This document shows positions 13,873-27,637 of a DNA stretch of 64,000 nucleotides, piece by piece. The stretch is taken from positions 454,184 through 518,183 of the forward strand of contig CAJNOI010000061.1 of assembly GCA_905250115.1 (NCBI GenBank), in the 5' to 3' direction. The DNA is from Adineta steineri. Its lineage: Eukaryota > Rotifera > Eurotatoria > Adinetida > Adinetidae. The notes below the pieces were generated by a model. It had not been told where the DNA came from. It made no database searches and saw nothing but the letters and a program-made list of their open reading frames with translations. Positions within the stretch are counted from its first letter, which is position 1, and every line of letters starts with the position of its first letter. Made by a program: the position numbers and the translations under genes.

Positions 13873-16800
13873 ATGGAACATGCGCCGTTAGTAAATGACG
13901 ATGATGAAGCTAATGAATGTTTATCTTCTGATGAATTTGAATTAGAACCACGAAATATTTCTAAAAAAACAACAGACGAATTCAAATTTAAAACTAAAAC
14001 CAAAACAGAAAAAAATATGGGTGTATCATGTTCATCAATATTATCCATATGTCGTAGTAAAGCACATAAAACTCAACCACGAAATGTTATGATTAGTCGA
14101 CGTGATCTAAATTCCATATGGTATCCAAAAAATGTTATTAGAAATCAAAAATATAATATCTTAACATTTATTCCACTTGTTCTCTTCGAACAGTTTCGTT
14201 TTTTTCTTAATCTTTATTTTCTTGTTATGGCATGTACCCAATTTATTCCTATGTTTCGTGTTGGTTATTTATATACATATTGGGGTCCACTAGCTTTTGT
14301 GTTATTTGTCACTATGTTACGTGAAGCTTATGATGATATTAAACGAGCATATCGAGATAAAGAACTGAATTCACAAATGTATACTTTATTATGTAGTAAT
14401 GGAAGAAAAAAGAAAATTCCAAGTTCACAATTGCAAGTATCAGATGTTATTATTATACAAAAAAATCAACGTATACCAGCTGATGTCGTACTTTTGCAAA
14501 CATCCGATAAATCAGGTAAATTTATCATTTAACAGAAAATAAATTCCATTGTATTTCATATCCGTAAGATTAACTTTGTTGCATGTTAAAAGATGGTTCT
14601 TTTTTTATATCATGCAATTTACTTCAATCCTACTTCCTATTTTCTTGATCATACATTAAACCGGAATTAATCTCAATGTAGAATCGGAAGAAATTTATAT
14701 CCATATAAGTAGTAGAGAATACAATCTTCAATTCTCTGGATATACAATATATATATGTCGTTGAAAATAAGAATTATCATTAATGTCATATATTAAAATC
14801 TCCAGAGAATACTAGGAAAAAAATTATTCTGAATTCTGTCAATCATATATTCCCTTACATCTATATATATATATATATTTCAGGTACATGTTTTATTCGT
14901 ACTGATCAATTAGATGGTGAAACTGATTGGAAATTACGTATAGCAGCTCCACTTACTCAATCCCTTGAAGATCTATCTGTTTTAATATCGGAAGCAAGTG
15001 CAACAGCTAAAATACATGCTGAACCTCCTAGTTTAAGTATACATGAATTTAATGGTGTTATATCATGGAAACAAGATGAACCATTAACAGTTGAGAATGT
15101 CTTATGGTCAGGTACCGTTCTGGCAACAGGCGAAGCTAGTTGTTGCGTTATATATACTGGATCAGATACACGTATGGTAATGAATACAAGTAAACCACGA
15201 TCTAAAGTTGGTTTACTTGACATTGAAATAAATACATTAACAAAATTATTATTTGCGGCACTCGTTCTTTTATCAATAGTTATGCTTCTGTTAAAAGGTT
15301 TTCGTGGACCATGGTATAGATATTTAGTACGATTCTTTCTCTTATTCTCATATATGATACCAATCAGTCTTCGTGTTAATCTTGATATGGGTAAAACAGT
15401 TTATGCTTGGTTTATACAACGAGATAAAAATATTCCAGGCACTGTTGTACGTACAAGTACTATACCAGAAGAATTAGGAAGAATTGGTTATCTTTTATCT
15501 GATAAAACTGGTACATTAACACAAAATTTAATGATTTTTAAACGTATACATTTGGGTACAGTTTCATATACAAATGAAAATCATATTGAAATATCAAATT
15601 TACTTAAACAACAATTAAAAACAATTACAACACCTATACATGAGAATCATCCACCAATTATACCATCTGGTAAAACACGTAATGTTGTTAAAAAAACTGA
15701 AGCAACAAAAGTTCCGGAAGCTGTTAAAGCATTAGCTTTATGTCATAATGTAACACCAGTATTTGAAGAAAAAACATCCACATCCTTAGATACATCGGCT
15801 CGTTCAACGGAAGAAAGAAATGCGAATACATCTATTATACCTCGCATATCAATCACTGGACGTGGTGGTGATATTAGTTCTTTACCAGATACACCATTAA
15901 CAGGTGCAACTTCATTAAATACTACAGATGCATCAGATTTAACACAGTTATTACCACCTACAGGTATGTTCATGTAAAAAAATTATTTTTAGTTACAGAA
16001 TTTCTTTTCGCGTGAAAAGAGAATATTAATAATAATAATAATCTACCGTCTTTTAGAAACATCGAAAGGTGGGCCATATATATTTTAATAATAATTTAGT
16101 TTTAGTTTCGCTTGAAAAAGTTTTTTCTTACATATATATATATAACTACGTGCTGTAGCTATGATTTTAATGAGATCATGAAGACAATCTTTTTTTTCCA
16201 TTTATAAATGACGGAAGTAAAATAATAACTGATTTTTGCATGACAAATAAACAAGTCAAAAAATTTGCTTCCGCATGTTAAAATAATAAAGACGATAAAC
16301 AGATAGAAAATGTTAAAGCTTATAAATGACATTTTTTTTATATCAATTTAATTAGAATCTAAAATAAATTCATAAATAATTTTTTCTTCTTAGATGTTAC
16401 ATATCAAGCTTCAAGTCCTGATGAAATTGCGTTAGTTGAATGGACTGAACAAGTTGGTTTAACTCTTGTTCATCGTGATTTACAATCCATGACATTACAA
16501 TTAAATTCAACTCAACAAATGTTACGTTATCAAATCTTACAAATGTTTCCATTTACATCGGAAACAAAACGAATGGGAATTATAGTTCGTGATGAACAAA
16601 CGAATGAAATTATCTTTTATTTAAAAGGTGCTGATATTGTTATGCAAACTATTGTTCTATATAATGATTGGTTACAAGAAGAATGTTCAAATATGGCTCG
16701 TGAAGGTTTACGTACATTAGTTGTTGCAAAAAAACATTTAACATTAGAACATTATCAAGAATTTGAACAACGTTTGACAAAAGCACGTTTACAAACTATT

Positions 16801-18712
16801 GATCGTAATCGTCGTGTTAATGAAGTTATTGAAACATTAGAACGTGATATGGAATTATTATGTGTGACAGGTGTTGAAGATAAATTACAAGAAAATGTTC
16901 GACAAACATTAGAAACATTACGTAATGCTGGAATTAAAATATGGATGTTGACGGGCGATAAATTAGAAACAGCAACATGTATTGCTAAAAGTTCGAAATT
17001 AATTGGACGTGATCATGATATATATACATTTAAACAAGTAACAACAAGAGAAGATTGTTTACAAGAATTAAATATGTTTCGAAGAAAAACTGATGCATGT
17101 TTAATAATAACAGGTGATACATTACAAATATGTTTATCTTTTTATGAAAAAGATCTTATGGAATTAACAATTCAATGTCCTGCTGTTGTTGTTTGTCGAT
17201 GTTCACCAACACAAAAAGCAAATGTTGTTGAATTATTAAAAAAATATGGAAATCATAGAGTACGAGTTTGTGCTATTGGTGATGGAGGAAATGATGTTAG
17301 TATGATACAAAGTGCAGATGTTGGAGTTGGAATTGTTGGAAAAGAAGGTAAAATTTCATAAAGAAAAAAAAAATACATTCAAATGAATTATTTTAGGTAA
17401 ACAAGCATCATTAGCTGCTGATTTTTCCATTAATCAATTTTCATATCTATCACGTTTATTACTTGTTCATGGTCGAAATAGTTATAAACGTTCAGCAGCT
17501 TTATCACAATTTGTTATGCATCGTGGATTAATCATAAGTGTTATGCAAGCAATATTTTCATCAATATTTTATTTTGCTTCAATATCACTTTATCAAGGTT
17601 TTCTACTTGTCGGTTATGGAACTGTCTATACAATGTTTCCTGTTTTCTCACTTGTATTGGATAAAGATGTACGATCAGAAATCGCATTAACATATCCTGA
17701 ATTATATAAAGAATTATCAAAAGGAAGAAGTTTATCATTTAAAACATTCTTTCTTTGGGTTTTTATTTCAATCTATCAAGGTGGAGCAATTATGTATGGA
17801 TCATTTCTTTTGTTTGATGATGATTTCATTCATGTTGTTTCAATTACATTTACTTCATTAATATTAACAGAATTACTTATGGTTGCTCTTACTGTAAGTA
17901 AAAACTAAATTTAAGATTATAATTGAGTATATTCTTTTTCTGAGAATTCCAGAAAAAAGGATTTGTAGTAAATGACAGATTAGAAATTAAATTTCTGTAG
18001 CAGACAATGATAAACATTTTTATTCAAGGTGATCATTCTTTCTAATTAAGAAAGTAATATGAATAAAAATCAATATCTTTAGTCAAGCATACTTTACATT
18101 TCTATTTCTTATTTGTAATACAATCGAAACTCAAAAAGATTGTGTTCACATAACGACACATTGTCTTATTAGATAAAGAAGCAGAAAAAAAATTATCATC
18201 TTTCTTAGATACTTAATATTTTCAAGATTTCTTTTTTCTCTTATCTTTTGTGAGATTCTTTATTATAAGTATATAAAAGCTAATAGTACTATTTCCTGAA
18301 TCTATATCAAGAATGGATTTTACAATAGAAGACACGTCTGACCTTGAAACACTTTCTAATATATAACTAAGTCGAATGATGTCATTATCAAATAATATTA
18401 AAAAAAAATCTTCTCTTTTCTTTTTTTTTTTTTTGTAATTTTATATTAATATTATTTTTCTTATTATAGATTCGAACATGGCATCCATTGATGATTCTTG
18501 CACAATTATTAAGTCTTGCTTGTTATGTTCTTTCATTAATTGTTCTTAAATCCCATTTCGATCCTGAATTTCTCCAATCCTGGGATTTTATATGGCGTGT
18601 ACTTCTTGTTACATTAATATCATGTTTACCACTATATATCCTAAAATTTGTTCAAGTAAAATGTAAACCTCCCATTCAACAGAAACTCATGCAATATGCT
18701 ACATTAAAATAA
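13873..18712 (+). CDS. ATP9: P4-ATPase, ATP9/Neo1 class phospholipid flippase, 5 exons, 1,138 aa
   Basis: Endosomal/Golgi P4-type ATPase that flips aminophospholipids. Exons 13873-14515, 14884-15963, 16394-17347, 17397-17893 and 18470-18712 are all phase-compatible. The N-terminal membrane part carries [13 protein letters not shown] and [12 protein letters not shown], typical of ATP9A/B. The actuator loop has DGETDWKLR (the DGET motif). The phosphorylated Asp is in DKTGTLTQN at about residue 421, and the hinge [11 protein letters not shown] at about 870. The last two exons hold the C-terminal transmembrane segments. ATP9/Neo1 members work without a CDC50 subunit; that is family knowledge. The loop after DKTGT carries a long polar Ser/Thr-rich insert (about residues 460-570) and the first 50 residues are acidic, which explains the excess over the usual ~1,050 aa. 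RCE1 begins 254 bases downstream. Confidence 0.93.
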
Positions 18713-18965
18713 ATGAAACGAACCATCTATTCATCGATAATTCTTTTTTTTTTTGTTTGTTTTTTTTTCTTTCTTGAGGGATGTGTCGATTTTGTGCGAC
18801 AGTATTTATTCTTTCTTTCTTTCGTTTCTCTTTGCTCTTTATCCCGTCTATTCAAAAGCATGTGTGTTACAGTGAAGATAATATAATATATATATATATA
18901 TGATGATGGAGAAGTTTTAAAAAACAAATCGATCAATTTATTGTTATTTCTTATATTCTAGATAA

Positions 18966-20469
18966 ATGGAAGGTGTATCACCATTTGATTATCTTTCATT
19001 TATTTCAACAATTAGTATTTGTTTAACATTTTCTATTGTTTATGTTCTTGGTTTATATATATTATCTCCATCATCACGTCGATATGAACGTAATCATCCG
19101 AATGTAATTAGAAGAAGATTTATCTCAGTATTTATTGTTTGTTCATTAATTTATTTGTTTTTAAAACATACATGTAATCCAAATATCAATATAAATGCAT
19201 GGTTAGGTTTTCGTACAAATATTTCATCAATATGGAAATTATTCTGCTATCCAATTTTATTAACATTAATGTTATATCTTGGACCAATTATACAATGGGT
19301 AGATTTATTTGATTGGAGATATTATAAATATAATTGGAAATATCATTTCCTATGTCGTAATCAAAATGAACGACTTATTTTTATTCGAAATTATCTTGTA
19401 GCACCATTTACAGAAGGTAAATAATTTCAGATGTAAAGTATATTGTTTTATTTATTTGTCATAAGTGAAGAAAAAGGCATCCATGCATAAGAAAGTAGAT
19501 TCAAATGAATATCATCTATGTGCTCTCACAAATGAAACACCTAGAACTAGATTAATATTATTATAAAATTTCGAAAAATAAATGAGACTTTTTTTAAGTG
19601 AGACATTGTCTATAAGTCGTTGCTTGTAATAATTGATTTACTCATAGACAAGTAGCTGTTTAGTGAATCGAATGGTATCACACAGGTTGAGATTTTCGTC
19701 AATTTTCAAATGAAACAAAAAACATGATAGAATAGTCTTAGTTGACACTTGTTTAGAAGTCGATAATTATATTCTAAGTATAATTTTTTTGAATTATTTC
19801 ATCTTCAATCGCATTATACCATCTATAGATAATGCAGAAAATCTTATAAGTCAGAGTTTTTAGTTTCGTATTATATAAATGATACATAAAAGTGTATGCA
19901 TAGACAACAGGATTAAGTTAATCCTTTGATCGTATATAGTTGACTTTATTTCATCAATGTAAATATATTATGTTTTATTTTTTTTAATAGAATTTGTCTT
20001 TCGTTCATCAATCTTATGTTTACTGTATTCACATGTATCCTTATTTTCTGCCATATTTCTTTCGCCATTATTCTTTGGTCTTGCTCATTTCCATCATATG
20101 GTTGAACATTTCAAACAGAACCATCATGAAAAACACAATCGATTATCAGCAATGACTATAATACTTATTCATCTTTTTCAATTTTCTTATACATATATAT
20201 TTGGTGTTTATTCATCATTTCTATTCATTCGTACAGGTCATTTTGTACCATCATTTATTATACATACATTATGTAATGGACTTGGTATACCTGATGTGAT
20301 GAATTTAATTGATATGCAGGATGGACAAGCTTATAGAAAATTTTTTTATATGGTATGTTATGTCATTGGTTTATGGTTATTTTCAATGAATTTATATTTT
20401 CTTACTCAATCAAATTTGTATTATTCAAATGATAGTAGTATTGCTATCTATCGACATTGGTCTCATTAG
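18966..20469 (+). CDS. RCE1: CAAX prenyl protease 2 (RCE1), 2 exons, 309 aa
   Basis: ER-membrane protease that removes the last three residues of prenylated CAAX proteins such as Ras and Rho. Exons 18966-19416 and 19991-20469 make 310 codons with stop. The ABI/CPBP catalytic motifs are present: the glutamate pair in TEEFVFR is split by the intron (after the first Glu), then FFGLAHFHH (His) and HTLCNGLG (His and Asn) follow. About seven to eight hydrophobic segments can be counted. The length agrees with animal RCE1 (~300-330 aa). The start ATG follows a TATATA-rich spacer after the flippase gene. Confidence 0.93.
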
Positions 20470-20764
20470 TTAAACTGTGATGTTTATTGTGCTCAATAGG
20501 AAAAAAGAAAACAAATTAATGAATATCAGAGAAAAAAAAGCAATATTTATTTCTTCATTGTTTTTTTTTTATAAATCCGAATCATTTTGTGCATGTCAGG
20601 TGCTCTGTCATTCATTCTTCGTTTATTGTCTTTGTATGATTTTTATAATTTATGACAAGAAAATAGAATTAGAATATAAGACATAATATTCTTGATTATT
20701 GAATATTTATTAAAGATATTTGAAAGCAAGATACAATTTAAACAACAAAAAAGAAAAGTTTGAA

Positions 20765-21670
20765 TTATAGTTCGATATTTTTGGATACCTTTGTAATTGA
20801 TTGTGGTGCTATTATTTGATTCTTAGATTTGTATACTGTATAAACTAGAAATAATGCATTAATAATCAAAATAATTGTTGTTGTTAGAAGTGCGAAAAAG
20901 ATGTAAGAAAGAAGTGGTCCTAAAGTCATCCATACGACAATTGGTGAGATAATTATTGATAATCCAAGAATAACTGTTAGAATCGTTCCCCAATATTTAC
21001 GGTATGCAAGAAGATATAAATATTTAAATAAAAGACCAAGGAGTGATACGATACTAGAACATATACCCATTTGACTAAGAATATTAGTTAAACTTTGAGA
21101 TTTAATTTCCCATTTATAACATGTTAACAAGTGTGCTGTTACATTTGTAGTAGAAATAACTTCGTTTGATGGACAAAAGAATGGATTTGCACTAACGTCA
21201 AAGACAGACTGAAAGTGAAAACAATCCATTGCAGTTTTCATTGGACATACGTCAGTTGATACTAAGACATTTCTAGATACAATACATCCATCAACAAATA
21301 TAAGTGCCATCATATACATAGAACTAATTACACCGATTCTAATAGCAATACGAAGTTTTCTATTTGTTGAAAAGTTCATTCGATTTCCATAAACATCAAG
21401 TATAATTTCTCTGTCATTGTTTGAAATTGCATGTATATGAAAAACTGCATTGAGGAATGAGAAAAATCCCGATTTCGATTTCGAACCAGCAAGACGCAGG
21501 AAAATTATAAAAATGATCAAAATACTGAGATAAAGGCCTAATACAATAAAATTATAGGCAAATAGAGATGGCATTGTTAGAAAGATCAAAGTGGAAAGAT
21601 GATTTCTGTTACTGACTTTTATATATTTTTTTTCTGATGATTCATACATGCATGATGTTAGAATCATCAA
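20765..21670 (-). CDS. Unrecognised multi-pass membrane protein, 301 aa, single exon
   Basis: I do not recognise a family. Visible features are a first membrane segment (about residues 38-60), a second (about 110-130), a Cys-rich loop of some 80 residues with several N-glycosylation-type NxT/S sites and about six cysteines (probably extracellular), then three or four more hydrophobic segments to about residue 285 and a short polar tail. It could be a tetraspan- or GPCR-like receptor. An internal Met at about residue 33 (MPSLFAYNF) is an alternative start. It lies convergent to RCE1 with about 300 bases between stops. The long uninterrupted frame with normal codon use supports a real gene. Confidence 0.6.
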   Translation of the reverse strand: MMILTSCMYESSEKKYIKVSNRNHLSTLIFLTMPSLFAYNFIVLGLYLSILIIFIIFLRLAGSKSKSGFFSFLNAVFHIHAISNNDREIILDVYGNRMNFSTNRKLRIAIRIGVISSMYMMALIFVDGCIVSRNVLVSTDVCPMKTAMDCFHFQSVFDVSANPFFCPSNEVISTTNVTAHLLTCYKWEIKSQSLTNILSQMGICSSIVSLLGLLFKYLYLLAYRKYWGTILTVILGLSIIISPIVVWMTLGPLLSYIFFALLTTTIILIINALFLVYTVYKSKNQIIAPQSITKVSKNIEL

Positions 21671-22147
21671 AATAATCGCTTTACATCAGTTATGTTTAGT
21701 TACTAACACGATCCTATTTCTTTTTACATATGATTTTTTTATAAACTTATTGGCACAACGTGTATGGATTATGAGCAGTTATATTAATACTCTATTTACA
21801 GAGGACTAGAAAATAACTATTGACATTTTATATGTTGCACTCTATATGCTTTCAAAAAATCTTCGGTAAATAGTTAAAAAAAAGTATCAAATTCTCTTAG
21901 AAAAACATTATATTTAAAACAGAAGACTGTTCTACTTTATTTAGTTGCACTCTATATATCTAAAAAAATCTAAGGTCAATGCATTTTATTGATTAGAAAA
22001 ATATAAGATGTTATTGTTCGATAGAATGTTTATTATGGAATACATTGTATGTTAACGGTTTTAGTTCACATGGAACATGAGTTAGTAAATAGAAAAGGAA
22101 ATGGATCAAACAATGAATAGAAAATAAGCGAAGTGAAAAATAATATG
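21671..22147. other. Spacer between two minus-strand genes
   Basis: AT-rich, no gene seen. A short motif (TTGCACTCTATAT) occurs twice, about 110 bases apart (near 21,835 and 21,945), with no evident function. Confidence 0.4.
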
Positions 22148-25100
22148 CTAGTCATGAGATATCTTAGAAGGGTCACCGAATCCAAAGAGATATCTTCGTG
22201 CTAATTTTTCAAAATTAGACATTCTACGACGAGAATGAAATGGTTGTGCCGCTTCATATGTATTACTCAATGGTGTCTGTAAAGCATTAGCAGGATCAAC
22301 TTGATCTGATGTTGTTGAAAGGGCTCTTAACCTTTCTTGATCAGGAAATAATTGATTAACATTAAGATCTTGTTGTGATTCATTCGAATTTAGTATGCTA
22401 TTGATTGAATTACTTTTGAATGGGTCATGTTGATTAGCATCTAAAGTGTTAACAGCTTTCTCGGGTGTTTTTGGTTGTGTCCATGCATCTCCTGTTGCGA
22501 TTGATGATTGAGTATCTGGAGTTTTCGTAGCTGTATTATGTTTTCCATTTGTATTATTATATATCGTCATAAGTATACTCGGTTCATTTCCAATTGTCGA
22601 ACCAGTACCATTGGTATTACCTTTGTTATAAAGAATATTGTATATTTGATAAGCTTTGCTAGGTTTTCTTATTCGAAAATTTTTATCCATAGGAGAAAGT
22701 TCTTGTTCAACACTTTCTGCTCTTGAATCTAATTGACTATATCGGCATTGATCACGTCCTTCTCGTTCTTGACGACGACGTCTAGCAGCTGGACTCCTAG
22801 TAAGAAATAAAAAATTTCATCAAATTAACTTATTATATCATAGGATAGTAATAGTTTGAATTGAAGAGAGATTAAAATATTATATGAACTATCATAAATA
22901 CTATTTCATTTTTGGATCTTTATATTAAATGATTTGGTTTATTATACATGAATAAAAGTACTTGTATACGAAATTATATCAGATAGCAAGAATATTTGAA
23001 ATAGTGCATTTTCACTGATAATTTCTAGAGAATTATTCATGAAATCTTACCAGAATAATCGATACAAACAGCATCCAGTACATAGAGCCAATGGTAATGC
23101 AATCGAAGCAATACCGGCAATTAATCCCCAACTTGGACCTCTACCTAAATAAATGTAATATTGTATATAGAAACTTTATGATTAATATATTTTCTTTGTC
23201 CTGTAATAGTGTTCAGTAAAAATGAACTCAAAAAATCTTTGATTTTTAATCTGTTATAACATAAAGAGATGTGATAAAATAGATAGATACATACTTGAAC
23301 TATCAGTAGCTATTGTAGTTCTAAAAATAGAGAAACAATAAAGGTTATAAAATATATTTTATACTAGGATAGTGGGAAAAGAAACCTATCATAAATTGTC
23401 TTGTCATATCTATTCCGAGTCAGAAATAAGAGAAATTCAAAGAATTAGCTACAGGAAACTTCCTTCGTTCACATAATTGTAGATATAGGAGTTGCCATTT
23501 AGTGTAGTTACTTATTTCCCTATAGAAGTTTTTTTTCGTAACTCACATTGTTGTGCTAGTAGTAGTAGTTGATGTTGTTGCAGTTGTTGTAGTTGCTGAT
23601 GTTGTTGAAGTTGTAGATGTTGTCGTAGTAGTTGTTGATGTTGTTGTAGTTGTCGATGTTGTCGCAGTGGTTGTTGTTGTCGCTGTAGTTGTAGTTGTGG
23701 CAGTTGTTGCTGTAGTTGCTGTGGTAGTTGTTGTTGTAGTCGACGTCGTAGTTGTTGTTGTAGTTGCTGTGGTACTTGTTGTTGCTGTAGTTGTTGTGGT
23801 GGTGGTTGTTGTTGTTGTCGTAGTCGTTGTTACACACAATGCTGTTGATGTTTTCACAGTAAATGTAACACAGTATTCTGCAGATTGAACTTGTTCCCTA
23901 AATCACAGAAAACATACTCATAAAAGAAAGAGAATCATGCAAAAAAAACATTTACTCAGTATATGCAATTGCACACATTTGTTGTGAACCTATTTGATTT
24001 GTTTGCGGTGTCCATGCAAATGTAACAAAAGATAATGATGAATTACTTGAAGAATGTGTCAGATTGTTTTGTTGCATGCCTGTAATTTGTGTTGATAAAG
24101 TCATATCAGAAATATCAGCCACATCTGGATCACATAAATTCAATATAGATAGATTAAAACGCACTGGTACGCCAACTGATACTTCTAAACAACCAGTTAA
24201 TGGTATTATAACAGGTGCTTGTGAACAGTCTGGTTCAGGCATAACATAAATGAGAAATTGTATTGGTACAGAGCTCATTGGAGTGGTACTTGACACGTTA
24301 ATAAAATCTTCGACCTAAACGAAATAATAAACTGTATTTATATAAAATAAAAAATCTCTTATTGTTAATAGTCATTATTAAATAGGACATATAATTGATA
24401 ATATCAAAAGCGTAATATGTTGTCGTATACTTTTTAGAAAAAGTCAAAACTATTCTATTTTATGCCAATTTTTGTCTAATATAGTTCAGTTTCAGTATTT
24501 ACACAAAGGAATACTTCTGAAAAATTGACGGAATTATAGTCTAGAATAGAAAACTATAAGAAAAATTGAATGTACAAAGTGTGAAAATAAAGATCGTATA
24601 CTCGAGTTCGTTTCTTACTTACTTGAATAGCGGCAGCGTACCAAGTATCAGGTATCAAACCTTTCACAGAGACAGTACAATTAGACAGAGTAGTGGCACT
24701 AGGTAAGGTACTTGAGTAACATATACCACCACATTCATCAATTGCTAGACGAATAGGAAACGTTGAAGTTGCTTTAAGTGGTCCTGGAGTATCGATAGTA
24801 GTTGATGTTGCAGCAGTAGCAGTACATGTAGGGTTGTCGTTACATTTTGTGCCAGTGCAGGTGGTTCCTTGACACGCATAAGAATTACTACAGCAGCACT
24901 TTTTGGCACAGCTCCATACGCAGTATGGCGTACATGAATCTCGTGGTTTCCTATCGAGTACATTTTCTTTGTTGAAGATTGATGTTTTATACGTAACCGT
25001 GGTTGATTCATCATATACATCATTATCATCCATTTGTCTTCTCCGACGATATCCATTTGTATATACTGACCATCGACAGCGTACATCATCACCTGCATTA

Positions 25101-25666
25101 ACATCTGATACAGGTATACGAATTTGAGCGGTTGTATTGACAATTATATATTGTGGAGGTATTAAACCAACAACTGGTGGCGTATTAATAAAGCCATCTG
25201 GTCGCATTCGAATATCGATCGAGGTAATTATTGACCATTGAAGATTACTTGTAGTAGGACTACCTAATGGTAACCATGAACTTCCTACATATGCTAGATA
25301 AAAATGTGCACCTGCAGTAAGTGTAATATTTTTTGAACGTTCACTTGTCATCATACCGAGTGATGAACTTGCAGAAGTACAATCTGTTAATGTACTAATA
25401 GGTGCACTAGAATAACCACCATCAGTTGAACAATCAGACATACAGGTTAGATTCGAGTATTGAGTTGCTCGACCACTAGTCGTCATGGGTACATTAGTTG
25501 CACATTTTATATTAGGATATGTCCACCGATAGGATTGTATAATAGTTAATGTGACCAAACTTGAATTGGTAGAAGGATTTACCGGTTGCCATCTAATGCT
25601 ACCACCATTGAAATGATTAGCATGAATAAATGGATAGTAAACGAGTAGTAACAGGTAATAAAGCAT
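22148..25666 (-). CDS. Type I membrane glycoprotein with mucin-like Thr stalk, 6 exons, 840 aa
   Basis: Exons (minus strand, 5' to 3'): 25666-24623, 24314-23956, 23897-23547, 23320-23295, 23144-23051, 22796-22148. All have GT-AG ends and the total is 841 codons with stop. A hydrophobic signal peptide (LLLLVYYPFIHA) is followed by an ectodomain opening with HFNGGSIRWQP, a motif I associate loosely with extracellular adhesion-type proteins of many invertebrates and protists but cannot assign to a named domain. A CxxxC-rich block follows near residues 240-285. Exon 3 encodes about 90 residues of almost pure Thr (Ala/Ser interspersed), a likely O-glycosylated stalk. A single membrane helix (GLIAGIASIALPLALCTGC) precedes an Arg-rich stop-transfer and a ~210-residue Asn/Ser/Thr-rich cytoplasmic tail. 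Exon 4 is only 26 bases. Function is not known. Confidence 0.78.
23556..23835. repeat. ACN/GTN triplet minisatellite encoding the Thr stalk
   Basis: About 280 bases made of GTT/GTA/GTC/GTG triplets on the + strand (ACN on the coding minus strand), interrupted by GCN and TCN. It lies entirely inside exon 3 of the mucin-like gene and creates spurious poly-Val and poly-Asn frames in other registers. Confidence 0.85.
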
Positions 25667-27637
25667 AATTCTATTGTCTTTTTTTTTACAATAAATATCT
25701 AAAAATAATATTTGTAGAGTTCATTATCTTTAACAAATCAATAAGAAGTAACTATTTAAATCATTTTCATTGGCAGAAGTACATTGAGAATAATATAAAA
25801 CTCACTTCTTCAATATTATATATGAGTTCATAGTTTTTTCGATATAACACATATAGTTAAGAAGATAAGCACAATAACAGATGAAAAATACAATAATTGT
25901 AAGAATAATAATGTAGATATCTTAATTCTTATAAAGGCATGCTCTGATTTTATATAATAGAGAATATGTGAATTACTGACTAACACTTGAGGCGGTTAAG
26001 AAATTAATAAGATGAATTCTATTGTTGGAGAAAAATAATAATCAATAATAAAAAAAAAGAAAAGAATTTCTCTATATGGTTCTATTTTTACACAGTCACC
26101 TGACTGTGTTCATTGATATGCAAGCTTTTGATTTCATTTCTTCTTTTTATTAAAAAAAACAAATTTTTTTTTATAAATAATTAGATTTGATCTGAAGGAC
26201 ACATAAGTATAGTTTTGTTTGCACTTGATTGAAGCTTCTACTGTAATTGAAAGTGCTTCATCAGGTGATATGAATAATACTGTACGAAGCCTTAAGAACA
26301 ATGCTTATTTATTCGCCTCTGTGTTTCATTAAGTAGATGCCAGATGACTTTATATGTGAACTAGAAACATACTAAAGTTATTCGTATAATACAATCTAAC
26401 TTATGAAAAAAAACTCTGTAATCGAACTTATAGTGTGAGTTTCATTAATTGATGGATGTAGTCTAAAAGAAATTTGAAATCTCGCAGGTTTGCGAAGCTT
26501 TCTCTGTGCAAAATAGAGAATAATCCAATTTAATTTGCCGCAGGTACCTAATAACACATGTTTTTTTTAATTATTATTCAAATATGTTATAGCATCAGAA
26601 TGAAGAATAAGATTGTATTTTCTTTTTCTTTTGTATGGAATCGAATAACAATATTTGAGTAAAGGTAGTTGCTCGATATTTCATTATTGAATTGCATCAG
26701 AGTGGCTCATCTTAGAAAAATCATACTTGTTTGTGCCATGATCTTAATAAAAATGTATTACAAGTACGAACAGTGCATTTTTTTGTCAAGAACACAACAA
26801 TCAAACAATATTCCTTTACCATCAAATGTAAATACGAATAGTGATGATATATCGTTGACTATAGGAAATACTAGACTATTTTCGTTATTATTAATGTAAA
26901 GATTTATAGTGTGAGTGATTAATACTAACAAATCTCAACTGACAGAGTCCAAAAAAATGATGATGCATAATCGAGTAAATGAAAACTCATACTATTTCAT
27001 GATAAATCAGTGAAGGTCAAAATATAATGCAATTAATATATAAATAGAAAACTAGTATAGCATTATTATTCCACTTCGTAGTTTGAATGAGCACAACGGG
27101 TATCTCATTTGTTATATCTCGTATTTAATTAAACCAGATATGCATAAAGACTGTTATAATGATCTTATATGCTCACGTTCTTCTTTTCATGTTTGTTATA
27201 TTTAGATTCTCTCTAATTGACTTGTTCTATTTTACGATCTCTTTTATATATCAATCTGTTCTGATATGACAATCATATATTATAGAAAATATTCATAGCA
27301 AGACAAATTATATTAACTATACTTTTTAATTTGTTCAATATTAATGCTAATCTATTTTGTTATTAAATAATTATAAATGAGTTACTAAGCTATTGATATC
27401 CGCTTATTTATAAAGTAAAGATAAAGTAACACCCCCAATAAAAATACACTCGAAAAAACTGTTAACAGTTCATTAAGTTTAGAATTATTTCTTTTTATCT
27501 TCTCATTATATACATATTTCTAAACTCTCTTTTTTCCGCTAATATAATTATAATATCTCGATGCACATCATTTCCTTATTTATCATTTAAATAAGAATTA
27601 TATTTCGTAATATTATTTTAACAGAATCCCTTTTAAA
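25667..27637. other. Intergenic spacer
   Basis: About 2 kb of AT-rich DNA. Short frames occur (for example 26,669-26,899 on the + strand) but none has convincing composition or family resemblance. I see no gene. Confidence 0.45.

Noticed and set aside
23543-23888. Poly-Val and poly-Asn/Tyr frames across the Thr tract
   Set aside because: They are other registers of the ACN/GTN triplet repeat. Only the Thr register is connected by phase to flanking exons.
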